The notes under the pieces are model-generated. The model was not told the DNA's origin. It ran no database searches and saw only the letters and a list, made by a program, of their open reading frames with translations. From positions 1 through 44,545 of the forward strand of contig NZ_JBJYKD010000027.1 of NCBI RefSeq assembly GCF_049310025.1: a stretch of DNA of 44,545 nucleotides, read 5' to 3'. Positions within the stretch are counted from its first letter, which is position 1, and each line of letters opens with the position of its first letter. The position numbers and the translations under genes are program-made. This DNA is from JBJYKD01 sp049310025. GTDB taxonomy: Bacteria > Bacillota > Thermosediminibacteria > Thermosediminibacterales > Tepidanaerobacteraceae. Of this stretch, positions 16,150 to 23,917 are shown one piece after another.

Positions 16150-16513
16150 TACATACTGCTGCGGCTGAACATCCCCGTGCTTAAAGCATACTGCCAGACT
16201 TTGCTTACATGCACACTGAAAAACTTGAAGAGGTGCATCACGGATAGTGAAATAAAGAAGATTTCATTCACTGGGGCTAAACAAGCTAATTGTTTATCTC
16301 GGCAAAGCCGTTAAGTACAGAATTATAATTGTTGACGCAATTGCATGGGATCTGGGGGGAAACCCCGTGCGGATGGAAAGAATAATAGTCGGCAAAGATC
16401 CGGTACTGGTGGATACCTACGGGGTGTGGCTTTTGGGTTACTCCAAAGATGAGACTGTCCCCCGGCAAAAGGATATATTAAATTTCTTGGAGAAGATTAT
16501 TGAGGGAAAATAG
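16150..16513 (+). pseudogene. Decayed, internally deleted copy of the DUF362 gene
   Basis: This stretch is plainly related at the DNA level to the intact DUF362 gene at 23918-25015. The stretch at 16167-16290 matches about 24336-24460. The stretch at 16345-16452 matches about 24525-24630, including a shared run encoding IIVGKDPVLVDTYG. It then jumps straight to the last codons (PPAKGYIKFLGE, matching PPSARDILNFLEK). Several indels and stops break the frame, about 110 codons containing the cysteine motifs are deleted, and the 5' part is missing. The left limit is uncertain. Confidence 0.85.
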
Positions 16514-16564
16514 TGCTTGCCCGAATTTTGCCATAAGAGTTATTAAAGAGAAAGAGGGTTAACA

Positions 16565-18466
16565 ATGAAAATTGTTTTGATTGCACCTTATAACAACCTT
16601 CTGGAGACCGCTGTAGAAGTCAAAAAGGATTTAAATGTGGAGTTTGAAGTCGAATTGGGGGATTTGAGTGAAGGTGCAAAAATTGCTGTGGAATGGGAGA
16701 AAAAAGGCGCCGACATAATTATCAGCCGTGGAGGCACTTATAAAATGATAAAAGAAGCGGTGTCTGTCCCTGTGGTAGAAATTAAAGTGAGCCCCTACGA
16801 CATATTGAGGCAATTTCAAGGCTTGATAGGTTATAGCGGTCTGATCGGTGTGGCGGGGTACTGGAATGTTATATACGGCTGTGAAGTTATCGGAGAAGTA
16901 CTCGGTTTAAATTTGATAAAGGTGGTTATCGAAAAAGAAGAGGAAGGTCCATTACAGGTGGCAAAGGCGGCGGAAGAGGGTGTCGGCTTGTTTATAGGCG
17001 ATACCATTGGAGCTCGAAGCGCCGCAAGTCTGGGTTTAAAAAGCCGCCTCATAACATCAGGCAAAGAAGCTCTGGCAAATGCTGTAAATGAGGCTTTCAG
17101 ACTGGCCGAAGCCATTAGAGCGGAAAAGACAAAAGCCGAGCAGATCAAGACTATAGTTGATTTTGTGCACGATGGAATTATAGCCGTAGATAAGCAGGGG
17201 TATATTTCCATCTACAATAAAATGGCTGAAAAAATTTTTAAAAAGTCAGCCCAAAATGCCGTCGGGCAAAAGGTTGAAAAAGTTGTTCCCAATACTAAAC
17301 TCTATGAAGTTATTAAATCGGGCAAACCTCAATTGGGAGAACTCCAGAAGATTTCGGACATTATGATAGCTACAAACAGGGTGCCGATAATTGTGGATAA
17401 TGAAGTGTTGGGAGCTGTTGCCACCTTTCAGGATGTAACTTTGCTACAGAGCACCGAACAAAAGATCAGAAGGCAGATGGCTGATAGGGGGCTTGTGGCA
17501 GACTACAAATTTGAGGATTTATTGTTTAAAAGCCATGTGATGGAGGAAGTTGTAAAACAGGCAAAACAGTATGCTAAATTGGAGTCTACTGTCCTTATAA
17601 ATGGAGAAACAGGTACCGGCAAAGAGCTCTTTGCCCAGAGCATTCACAATGAAAGTAAAAGAAAGTTTGGCCCGTTTGTGGCGGTAAACTGCGCCGCATT
17701 GCCGGAGAATTTGCTGGAAAGCGAATTGTTCGGATATGCGGAAGGAGCATTCACAGGGGCGAGAAAAGGCGGTAAAATAGGTTTATTTGAACTGGCGCAC
17801 AGAGGAACCATTTTTCTCGACGAAATCGGTGAGATGCCTCTAAACCTCCAATCCAGGTTGCTTAGGGTAATCCAGGATAAGAGGGTTATGCGAATAGGTG
17901 ATGATAGACTTATACCCGTAGATGTCAGAATTATCTGCGCCACAAACAGGAATTTATTGGAGATGGTTCGGGAAGGCAGATTCAGGGAAGACCTCTATTA
18001 CCGTATAAGCGTCTTGACGATAAATCTACCTGCTCTGAGAGAGAGGAAAGAGGATATTGAAATTCTGGTTCAAAATTTCATAAGACATTTTTCATTGAAA
18101 AATAATAAGAGTATTTTGGGGATAACGCCGGAGGCCATGAAAATATTAAAATCCTTAGATTATCCGGGGAACGTGCGGGAACTGGAAAACATAATCGAAA
18201 GAGCCTGTGCGTTGTGCGAAGGGCAATTTATTACGGGTGAAAATTTAAGATTTTATAATCAAATAAAAAAATCTAACGGTCAATCTTCACCTAAATCGGT
18301 TTTTGAGGACAGCCATGATATCAAACCATTGAGAGAAATGGAAAATGAATATATTAAAAATGTGTTAATACATTTTAATGGGAATATCACGAAGACCGCG
18401 GAAAAACTGGGTATTGACAGAACTACTTTGTGGCGAAAATTAAAAAATATGAAGTTGCACCATTAA
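16565..18466 (+). CDS. Sigma-54-dependent activator with PrpR-N, PAS, AAA+ and Fis domains
   Basis: This is a 633-aa enhancer-binding protein. Residues 1-185 form a PrpR-N type ligand sensor, as in the propionate activator PrpR (IISRGGTYKMIKE near 52-64). About 195-295 is a PAS domain. About 320-555 is the AAA+ core, with Walker A GETGTGKE (347-354), the sigma-54-contacting GAFTGA (394-399) and Walker B GTIFLDE (414-420). Residues about 595-633 are a Fis-type helix-turn-helix (NITKTAEKLGIDRTTLWRKL). All motifs for open-complex formation are intact. Directly downstream lie two TTGCA dyads and a -24/-12 promoter, so it almost certainly drives the UxaA/KdgT/kinase/PdxA2 operon. Its ligand is probably an acid-sugar intermediate. 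Confidence 0.96.
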   Translation: MKIVLIAPYNNLLETAVEVKKDLNVEFEVELGDLSEGAKIAVEWEKKGADIIISRGGTYKMIKEAVSVPVVEIKVSPYDILRQFQGLIGYSGLIGVAGYWNVIYGCEVIGEVLGLNLIKVVIEKEEEGPLQVAKAAEEGVGLFIGDTIGARSAASLGLKSRLITSGKEALANAVNEAFRLAEAIRAEKTKAEQIKTIVDFVHDGIIAVDKQGYISIYNKMAEKIFKKSAQNAVGQKVEKVVPNTKLYEVIKSGKPQLGELQKISDIMIATNRVPIIVDNEVLGAVATFQDVTLLQSTEQKIRRQMADRGLVADYKFEDLLFKSHVMEEVVKQAKQYAKLESTVLINGETGTGKELFAQSIHNESKRKFGPFVAVNCAALPENLLESELFGYAEGAFTGARKGGKIGLFELAHRGTIFLDEIGEMPLNLQSRLLRVIQDKRVMRIGDDRLIPVDVRIICATNRNLLEMVREGRFREDLYYRISVLTINLPALRERKEDIEILVQNFIRHFSLKNNKSILGITPEAMKILKSLDYPGNVRELENIIERACALCEGQFITGENLRFYNQIKKSNGQSSPKSVFEDSHDIKPLREMENEYIKNVLIHFNGNITKTAEKLGIDRTTLWRKLKNMKLHH

Positions 18467-18475
18467 TTGATGCAA
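18455..18475. promoter_or_regulatory. Upstream activator dyad 1 (TTGCA-N11-TGCAA)
   Basis: This 21-base near-perfect dyad (half-sites TTGCA and TGCAA, with further symmetric CA/TG and TTAAT positions inside) overlaps the last codons of the activator gene. It lies about 112 bp upstream of the -24 element. Placement and symmetry suit an enhancer site for the Fis-type helix-turn-helix of the adjacent activator. It shares its half-site with the next dyad. Confidence 0.65.
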
Positions 18476-18483
18476 AACACAAT

Positions 18484-18529
18484 AGAGGTTTTATTTTGCA
18501 ACAGTAAAATGTTGCAAAATAAAACCTCT
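18484..18529. promoter_or_regulatory. 20-bp perfect inverted repeat: activator dyad 2 and/or terminator
   Basis: The arms 18484-18503 and 18510-18529 are perfectly complementary over 20 bp with a 6-base loop. The inner part is TTGCAACA...TGTTGCAA, carrying the same TTGCA/TGCAA half-sites as dyad 1. The centres are about 41.5 bp apart, close to four helical turns, so two activator dimers would bind one face of the DNA. As RNA the same sequence is a strong hairpin followed by UGUUUUAU and could end the activator transcript. Both roles may be combined. Confidence 0.65.
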
Positions 18530-18576
18530 TGTTTTATCTATAATTTCTAAATCAATAAAAAGCGCTTTTTAAAGCC

Positions 18577-18592
18577 TGGCATAGATATTGCA
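18577..18592 (+). promoter_or_regulatory. Sigma-54 (-24/-12) promoter of the acid-sugar operon
   Basis: TGGCATAGATATTGCA matches the sigma-54 consensus TGGCAC-N5-TTGCA with the invariant GG and GC exactly 10 bases apart. It predicts transcription starting near 18602. That puts the ATG at 18598 outside the message and supports ATG 18622, behind GGAGGTGA, as the first start codon. Confidence 0.9.
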
Positions 18593-18621
18593 ATTTAATG
18601 ACAGATGGAGGTGATTTTATA

Positions 18622-18924
18622 ATGAAGAAGTTGGCAGTGGTGGCTCACCGCAACGATAACGTAGCCACTACGGTAAAAGACTTAAGCAAGGGGCAGGAAG
18701 TAATAGTGGATGTCGATGGCAGGGAGGTTAAAGTAATCTTATTAAACGATGTTCCGTTTGGCCACAAATTCGCGATAAAAGACATCCAGGAAGGTGGAGA
18801 TGTGGTTAAGTACGGTGAAGTCATTGGGCGGGCGACTAAAACAATTAAAGCGGGCGAGTATGTTCATGTGCACAACATTGAAAGTGTAAGAGGCCGGGGC
18901 GATTGGGAGGTTGATAGAAAATGA
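18622..18924 (+). CDS. UxaA-family dehydratase, small (SAF-domain) subunit
   Basis: This 100-aa protein corresponds to the N-terminal SAF domain of altronate/galactarate dehydratases (UxaA, GarD). The end is typical: AIKDIQEGGDVVKYGEVIGRATKTIKAGEYVHVHNIES. In those enzymes the domain is fused to, or as here encoded separately from, the large catalytic part. ATG 18622 follows GGAGGTGA and lies just downstream of the predicted sigma-54 start site. The large-subunit gene overlaps it by 4 bases (ATGA), so the two are made together and should form one enzyme. (2R)-sulfolactate sulfo-lyase (SuyAB) has the same split design, but nothing else here points to sulfonate use. Confidence 0.88.
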   Translation: MKKLAVVAHRNDNVATTVKDLSKGQEVIVDVDGREVKVILLNDVPFGHKFAIKDIQEGGDVVKYGEVIGRATKTIKAGEYVHVHNIESVRGRGDWEVDRK

Positions 18925-20078
18925 AGATACAAGGATATGTTAGGCCAGATGGGAAAGTTGGTATAAGGAATCATATCGCGGTAATTCCCTGTTCGGTTTG
19001 TGCCAGTGAGGTGGCTATGCGGATTGCAGCCAGTGTGGAAGGCGCTGTAGCACTTCCTAACCAGCACGGCTGTTGCCAGATAGGCGCAGATTTAGAGCTG
19101 ACTGCAAGGACACTGATTGGATTGGGCAAAAACCCCAATGTGGCAGCAGTTTTAGTGGTAGGATTAGGTTGTGAGGGTGTGCCAGCTGAGAGAGTAGCTA
19201 AAGAAATAGCGGCAACAGGCAAAAAAGTAGAATACATTATAATACAGGATTGTGGAGGAACGTTGAAAGCGGAAGAAAAGGGAACTCGTATTGTACGCCA
19301 GTTTGCCCAGAAGGTTGCCGAATTAAAGAGAGAAGAGGTTGATATTTCAAATCTCATACTGGCCGTGGAATGCGGCGGCTCCGATACCACATCCGGGCTT
19401 GCATCAAATCCAGCTGCAGGATATGTCTCGGATAAACTTATCGAATTAGGCGGGACTTCCATGTTTTCAGAAACTACGGAGATCATAGGTGCCGAGCACC
19501 TGCTGGCAAAGAGGGCAGTATCGAAGGAGGTGGGAGATAAACTGATACAAATTGTTCGGAATTGCGAGGAAAAGGCAAAAACAATGGGTGTGGATATGCG
19601 GGGTGGCCAGCCTACTCCGGGCAATATTGAGGGCGGTATAAGCACAATAGAAGAAAAATCTCTTGGCTGTATATATAAAGGCGGCACCAAACCGGTTCAG
19701 GGGGTTTTGGATTACGGGGAAGCCCCCACGGGTAAGGGGCTTTACATTATGGATACACCTGGCCAGGATATAGAATCAATTACCGGTATGACGGCCGGTG
19801 GGGCCCAAATAGTGATTTTCACCACCGGTAGAGGAACTCCGACGGGGTCTCCCATCGCTCCTGTAATTAAAGTCACCGGCAACCCCAACACCTTTAAAAA
19901 AATGGAAGACAATATTGATATCAATGCGGGCACTATAGTAGAGGGCGATGAAACAATTAGAGAAGTAGGGGAGAAACTGTTCAGCGAAATGATTGATGTG
20001 GTTAACGGAAAACTTACAAAAGCGGAGGCTTTGAAGCACAGGGAATTTGGAATGTATAAACTTATATCGACGTTTTAA
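18921..20078 (+). CDS. UxaA-family dehydratase, large catalytic subunit
   Basis: This 385-aa protein matches the catalytic C-terminal part of UxaA/GarD-type sugar-acid dehydratases. It begins GYVRPDGKVGIRNHIAVIP and contains CSVCASEV, the cysteine/histidine motif NQHGCCQ, VVGLGCEG, AVECGGSDTTSG and TTGRGTPTGSPIAPVIKVTGN, all family hallmarks. Such enzymes eliminate water from an aldonic or aldaric acid to give a 2-keto-3-deoxy acid. It sits with a kinase and PdxA2 normally used for four-carbon acid sugars, so the substrate may be a C4-C6 acid sugar. The pairing of this dehydratase with those two enzymes is not the textbook route. Confidence 0.93.
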   Translation: MKIQGYVRPDGKVGIRNHIAVIPCSVCASEVAMRIAASVEGAVALPNQHGCCQIGADLELTARTLIGLGKNPNVAAVLVVGLGCEGVPAERVAKEIAATGKKVEYIIIQDCGGTLKAEEKGTRIVRQFAQKVAELKREEVDISNLILAVECGGSDTTSGLASNPAAGYVSDKLIELGGTSMFSETTEIIGAEHLLAKRAVSKEVGDKLIQIVRNCEEKAKTMGVDMRGGQPTPGNIEGGISTIEEKSLGCIYKGGTKPVQGVLDYGEAPTGKGLYIMDTPGQDIESITGMTAGGAQIVIFTTGRGTPTGSPIAPVIKVTGNPNTFKKMEDNIDINAGTIVEGDETIREVGEKLFSEMIDVVNGKLTKAEALKHREFGMYKLISTF

Positions 20079-20102
20079 GGTTGGCAGTTCTGACGGCTGC
20101 CG

Positions 20103-20114
20103 GCTGTTAACAGC
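20103..20114. promoter_or_regulatory. 12-bp palindrome in the uxaA-kdgT gap
   Basis: GCTGTTAACAGC is a perfect 12-bp palindrome in the 160-base gap between the dehydratase and permease genes. The same gap has GGGGAGAA (about 20130-20137) and a complementary TTCTCCCC (about 20165-20172) that could form a long-loop hairpin. These may mark an internal operator or RNA element that sets permease expression separately; nothing more can be said. Confidence 0.3.
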
Positions 20115-20238
20115 GTATGATGGAGGGTGGGGAGAAGCAGGTCTTTTTTCCAGGTAGTAAAGGAATTCTCCCCCTCAGAACCTTTAGTTTACAAATTAGG
20201 AATGAAAATTTCGAAAAAAGACTGGAGGGATAGAATTA

Positions 20239-21231
20239 ATGGGAAGAGTTCCTATTTTAAAGACTATTGAAAAAGTACCTGGTGGTTTAATGGTCGTTTT
20301 TTTAATATTGGGTGCCGTTATAAATACATTTGCTCCAGAAGCCTTAAAAATAGGCAGCTTTACGACAGCTTTATTCAAAAATGGTGCTCTACCCCTTATC
20401 GCTGTGCTGCTTGTATGCAGTGGTGCTCAAATAACCATTACGACCGCAGGTGTCGCCCTGTGGAAGGGGATAGTAATAAATACTTCAAAGGTAGTATTGG
20501 GATGTATAATAGGTATCCTGGTTGGTAAATTGTTGGGCCCCCAAGCGACCTTATTTGGTTTGACTCCACTCGCATTAATCGCTGCTATGGCGAATTCAAA
20601 CGGAGGGCTTTATACTGCTCTTGCTTCAAAATATGGTGATGAAACCGATATAGGTGCTGTGGCTATAATTTCTACCAATGATGGTCCTTTTTTCACTATG
20701 CTGGCGATGGGTATGACCGGTTTGGCGAACATACCCTGGGTTGCGCTTATAGCTGTTATCATACCTATAATTGTGGGAATGATTTTGGGAAACCTGGATG
20801 AGGATATGCGTAAATTTTTGGCTCCCGGCGTTATGCTGTCAATACCATTCTTTTCTTTCCCTTTAGGGGCGTCGCTGAATCTCATCGATATAGTGAAGGC
20901 TGGGGCTCCAGGAGTGTTGCTTGGCTTATTGACCCTGGTTGTGACGGGTGTAGGTGGGTACTTTGCATATAAATATCTTGTTCCTCAAAATTATCGAAAG
21001 AGTAATGCAGTTGGAGCAGCCATAGGGACAGCTGCCGGGAATGCTGTTGCTACTCCCGCTGCTGTAGCTGCAGTTGATCCATCGTGGGTCCCCTATGTTT
21101 CAACTGCTACGGTTCAGGTCGGTGCTGCGGTGGTCATCACTGCCATTCTCTGCCCATTGCTGGTCGATTTCCTCGACAAGATGCAGCAAAGGCGAAAAAA
21201 CAATACGGAAAGTAAAGTGAAATCGCTTTAA
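20239..21231 (+). CDS. KdgT-family 2-keto-3-deoxygluconate-type permease
   Basis: This is a 330-aa integral membrane protein of the 2-keto-3-deoxygluconate transporter (KdgT) family, with about ten hydrophobic segments. Recognisable stretches are KVPGGLMVVFLILGAVINTF at the start, ANSNGGLYTALASKYGDE near residue 115, and AIGTAAGNAVATPAAVAAVDP near 260. These transporters move acid sugars into the cell with protons. GGAGGG lies before ATG 20239. Its place inside the sigma-54 operon says it imports the operon's substrate, so this pathway does not need the TRAP systems upstream. Confidence 0.92.
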   Translation: MGRVPILKTIEKVPGGLMVVFLILGAVINTFAPEALKIGSFTTALFKNGALPLIAVLLVCSGAQITITTAGVALWKGIVINTSKVVLGCIIGILVGKLLGPQATLFGLTPLALIAAMANSNGGLYTALASKYGDETDIGAVAIISTNDGPFFTMLAMGMTGLANIPWVALIAVIIPIIVGMILGNLDEDMRKFLAPGVMLSIPFFSFPLGASLNLIDIVKAGAPGVLLGLLTLVVTGVGGYFAYKYLVPQNYRKSNAVGAAIGTAAGNAVATPAAVAAVDPSWVPYVSTATVQVGAAVVITAILCPLLVDFLDKMQQRRKNNTESKVKSL

Positions 21232-21283
21232 TTTTGTCTCCTCAAAGTGATTTTGTAAGAATTAATGTGACCAATCTATTTTT

Positions 21284-21307
21284 AATATATACTTGAATAT
21301 ATACTTG
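21284..21307 (+). repeat. Tandem 12-bp repeat before the kinase gene
   Basis: AATATATACTTG occurs twice in tandem (21284-21295, 21296-21307), between the permease stop and the kinase ribosome binding site. It is probably a slippage product; no function is evident. Confidence 0.85.
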
Positions 21308-21336
21308 AATCACCACATTTTGGGGAGGAGAAAAAA

Positions 21337-22590
21337 TTGTTCAAGATTATAGTGATAGCCGACGATTTTACCGGGGCCAACGATACGGGAGTACAGGTAA
21401 CAAAGCACCGTTACTCGGCGGTTACCATAATGAATGAAAAACTTATGACAAAATACAAAGATGTGGTTGATGTTTTGGTGATAGATACAGAAACTAGAAG
21501 CGTTCCACCCCCCAGCGCATATCAGAGGCTCAGGGAAGTATCTCAAGCCATAAAATCATATGAGAATGCCGTTATATATAAAAAAGTAGATTCCACTTTG
21601 AGGGGAAATATAGGAATAGAAATCAAAGCCATGAGGGAAATTCTGGAGCCGGAGCTTACCGTGTTTGCTCCGGCTTTTCCAAAAAATGGCCGTACTACGG
21701 AAAAGGGCATTCATTATGTGAAAGGAGTGCCGGTAGACAGAACCGAATTTGCCAAAGATCCAAAAAATCCCGTAACCACCTCAGATCTAAAACTGATGCT
21801 TGAAAGCCAATTAAATACGCCCGTAAGACACAAGACCAGGGAAGAAATAAGGCATGACCTGGAAAAAGGATTGCAAATTGAACTCCGGGATTACAATACT
21901 TTTTCCTTCGATGCTCTGTGCGATGAAGACCTACGAACCATTGCTGGGAGTATATTAAACCTGGGAAGAAAAACCCTATGGGTGGGTTCTGCGGGGCTGG
22001 CAGAAGCCCTCACTGTTATCCTAAAGGAAAAATCGGGTAAAAGACCGATTTTGGTAATAGCCGGCAGTGTCAGTGAGGTAACTCGAAGCCAGATCTTCAA
22101 AGCTGTGGAAGATGGAAATATAGAACTTGTAAGATTGGATGTAAAAAAGGCGTTGACGTCTCCGGCTGACGAGATAAAAAAAGTCACAAAAAAATGTTAT
22201 GAACACATGGATAAAGGGAAAGATGTTATAATATCATCAGCGACCGATGAGGAATCCATAAAACTGGCGCTTGAAACAGGAAGGCGAAAAAATCTTTCTT
22301 TGCCGGAGGTAAGCGAAGCTCTGGCTCAGGTTCTGGGAGATATTACCATCTCGGTAATTGGTGAAAAAATGCCTGGAGGCCTGATTTTGACAGGTGGAGA
22401 TACGGCTATTCATGTAGTCGGTAAGTTTTCTGTTGACGGCTGCAGGATAAACTCCGAACTTGAACCTGGCATTCCTGAACTGGTGCTCGACGGCGGACCT
22501 TATGATGGACTCAGAATCGTGACAAAAGCCGGGGCTTTTGGAAATGAAGATTCCATTCTAAATGCCATAAGATTTTTGAGAGGAGAATAG
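21337..22590 (+). CDS. Four-carbon acid sugar kinase (DUF1537 family)
   Basis: This is a 417-aa ATP-dependent kinase of the former DUF1537 family, whose members phosphorylate D-threonate, D-erythronate or 3-oxo-tetronates. It begins FKIIVIADDFTGANDTG, the signature N-terminal motif. It contains YKKVDSTLRGN near residue 82 and the C-terminal ATP-site motif LILTGGDTAIHV and KAGAFGNEDS. The start is TTG 21337, supported by GGGGAGGAG ending 6 bases before it. pdxA2 follows 2 bases after its stop. With PdxA2 next door, the D-threonate/D-erythronate (DtnK-type) activity is more likely than the OtnK type, which pairs with other enzymes. Confidence 0.94.
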   Translation: MFKIIVIADDFTGANDTGVQVTKHRYSAVTIMNEKLMTKYKDVVDVLVIDTETRSVPPPSAYQRLREVSQAIKSYENAVIYKKVDSTLRGNIGIEIKAMREILEPELTVFAPAFPKNGRTTEKGIHYVKGVPVDRTEFAKDPKNPVTTSDLKLMLESQLNTPVRHKTREEIRHDLEKGLQIELRDYNTFSFDALCDEDLRTIAGSILNLGRKTLWVGSAGLAEALTVILKEKSGKRPILVIAGSVSEVTRSQIFKAVEDGNIELVRLDVKKALTSPADEIKKVTKKCYEHMDKGKDVIISSATDEESIKLALETGRRKNLSLPEVSEALAQVLGDITISVIGEKMPGGLILTGGDTAIHVVGKFSVDGCRINSELEPGIPELVLDGGPYDGLRIVTKAGAFGNEDSILNAIRFLRGE

Positions 22591-22592
22591 AA

Positions 22593-23588
22593 ATGAAACC
22601 CTTAGTGGGCATAACCATGGGTGACCCGGCGGGAGTTGGGCCGGAAATAAGTTTGAAGTCCGCCGTTTCTGCCCAACTTTCCGGGATTGCGAGGATAGTA
22701 ATTTTGGGGTCAAGATCGATATTGGATTACTATAAAGACCTGTTAAAAATCCAGGTTCCAATTAAGGAAATAAGTACGCCCGAGGAATTTGAGGAAGGGG
22801 TTATAAATCTCCTGGCCGTGAAAGATCTTGATTTGAATGACTTTAAAATAGGCAGGGTATCGCCGCACTGCGGGCGTGCCGCGTACGATTACCTGGAAGC
22901 TGGAATAAAACTTGCTCTGGAAGGGAAAATCTCCGCCATAACCACCGCACCCTTAAACAAAGAAGCACTGCACCGCGCTGGGTTGAATTTTGCCGGCCAT
23001 ACGGAAATACTGGCTAAGCTCACTGAAACTCCTGACTATGCCATGATGCTGGTATGTGAAAACTTCAGGGTGATTCATGTTACCACCCACGTCCCTCTTC
23101 GAAAAGCCTGTGATATGATAAAAAAAGAGAGAGTATACAGGACAATAAAGCTAGCCCATGAAGCGGTCAAAATGATGGGGATATCACATCCCGCGACGGC
23201 CGTAGCCGGATTAAACCCCCATGCGGGGGAGTCAGGGATTTTCGGCAGTGAAGATCAGGAGGAGATATTGCCTGCCGTCCAAAAGGCGAGAGAGGAAGGA
23301 TTGAAAGTTTTCGGCCCGCTGCCCCCTGACACCGTATTTTTGAAAGCTCTAAAAGGAGAATATGATGCAGTGGTAGCCATGTATCATGATCAGGGTCATA
23401 TACCGATAAAGCTTTTAGGATTTGAAACGGGTGTAAACATTACAGTTGGTCTGCCGATTATACGGACCTCGGTGGATCATGGGACGGCTTTCGACATAGC
23501 AGGGAAGGGTGTGGCCAGCGAAAGGAGCATGGTGGAAGCCGTTAAAATCGCTGCGAAGATGGCTGCTGCAAAAATTAAAAAATATTAA
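22593..23588 (+). CDS. pdxA2: PdxA2-type 4-phospho-D-threonate/erythronate dehydrogenase
   Basis: This is a 331-aa paralogue of pyridoxine-pathway PdxA. It starts GITMGDPAGVGPE, contains AGHTEILA and has the metal-binding YHDQGHIPIKLLGFE, followed by the substrate loop TSVDHGTAFDIAG. In acid-sugar operons PdxA2 oxidises 4-phospho-threonate or -erythronate; spontaneous decarboxylation then gives dihydroxyacetone phosphate. Its position right behind a DUF1537 kinase makes that role far more likely than vitamin B6 synthesis. It is the last gene of the sigma-54 operon and is followed by an intrinsic terminator. Confidence 0.94.
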   Translation: MKPLVGITMGDPAGVGPEISLKSAVSAQLSGIARIVILGSRSILDYYKDLLKIQVPIKEISTPEEFEEGVINLLAVKDLDLNDFKIGRVSPHCGRAAYDYLEAGIKLALEGKISAITTAPLNKEALHRAGLNFAGHTEILAKLTETPDYAMMLVCENFRVIHVTTHVPLRKACDMIKKERVYRTIKLAHEAVKMMGISHPATAVAGLNPHAGESGIFGSEDQEEILPAVQKAREEGLKVFGPLPPDTVFLKALKGEYDAVVAMYHDQGHIPIKLLGFETGVNITVGLPIIRTSVDHGTAFDIAGKGVASERSMVEAVKIAAKMAAAKIKKY

Positions 23589-23589
23589 A

Positions 23590-23616
23590 AAGGGCCCTCA
23601 AAGGGCTCTTTTTTTT
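23590..23616 (+). terminator. Intrinsic terminator of the acid-sugar operon
   Basis: AGGGCCC and GGGCTCT pair (one G-U) around a short TCAAA loop and are followed by a run of eight T's, directly after the pdxA2 stop codon. This is a textbook rho-independent terminator. Confidence 0.88.
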
Positions 23617-23917
23617 ATGTCATAGTATCCATAGTATCCAGCGAAGCTGTGATTTCTTTGTCGATGAGAGACCGGTATTACTTTATAAGGAATGGTCAAA
23701 GCAATAGATTCCAAACTCTAACATAAGCAGGCTGCAGCGCTGTAAGAAAAGCTCATAATATAAGAGCAGAAGAAACCTTTTTTTGTTTATATTATAGTAT
23801 ACCATCATAAAGTTTATGCTGAAGGGATAAAAATGGTGTAAAATATAATCTGCAGGGAAAATTAAAACATATTCTTTTCTACTGAAGATTTCTCATTAAA
23901 GAAAAGGAGATATAATA
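23617..23917 (+). other. Non-coding gap before the DUF362 gene
   Basis: These 300 bases contain no convincing gene. They hold a 9-bp tandem repeat (ATAGTATCC twice, 23622-23639), a 13-base palindrome CATAAAGTTTATG (23806-23818) and a TATAAT at 23844-23849 that could be the -10 element of the DUF362 promoter, with no clear -35. AAGGAGA at about 23904-23910 is the ribosome binding site for the next gene. Confidence 0.5.

Noticed and set aside
18971..19690. A 239-codon minus-strand open frame opposite the UxaA large subunit.
   Set aside because: It is Ser/Pro/Thr-rich antisense of a conserved enzyme, without start signals or domain similarity.
18622..20078. The UxaA-like pair as (2R)-sulfolactate sulfo-lyase SuyAB, with the Ldh2 and D-2-hydroxyacid dehydrogenases and TRAP transporters as a sulfolactate pathway.
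   Set aside because: The split small/large design is shared, and the dehydrogenase families also occur in sulfolactate use. However, the pair sits in an operon with a KdgT permease, a tetronate kinase and PdxA2, and no sulfite exporter or reductase is near. An acid-sugar role fits better.
22593..23588. PdxA as the vitamin B6 enzyme 4-hydroxythreonine-4-phosphate dehydrogenase.
   Set aside because: No other B6-pathway gene is present, and its direct neighbour is a DUF1537 kinase, the known partner of the catabolic PdxA2 form.
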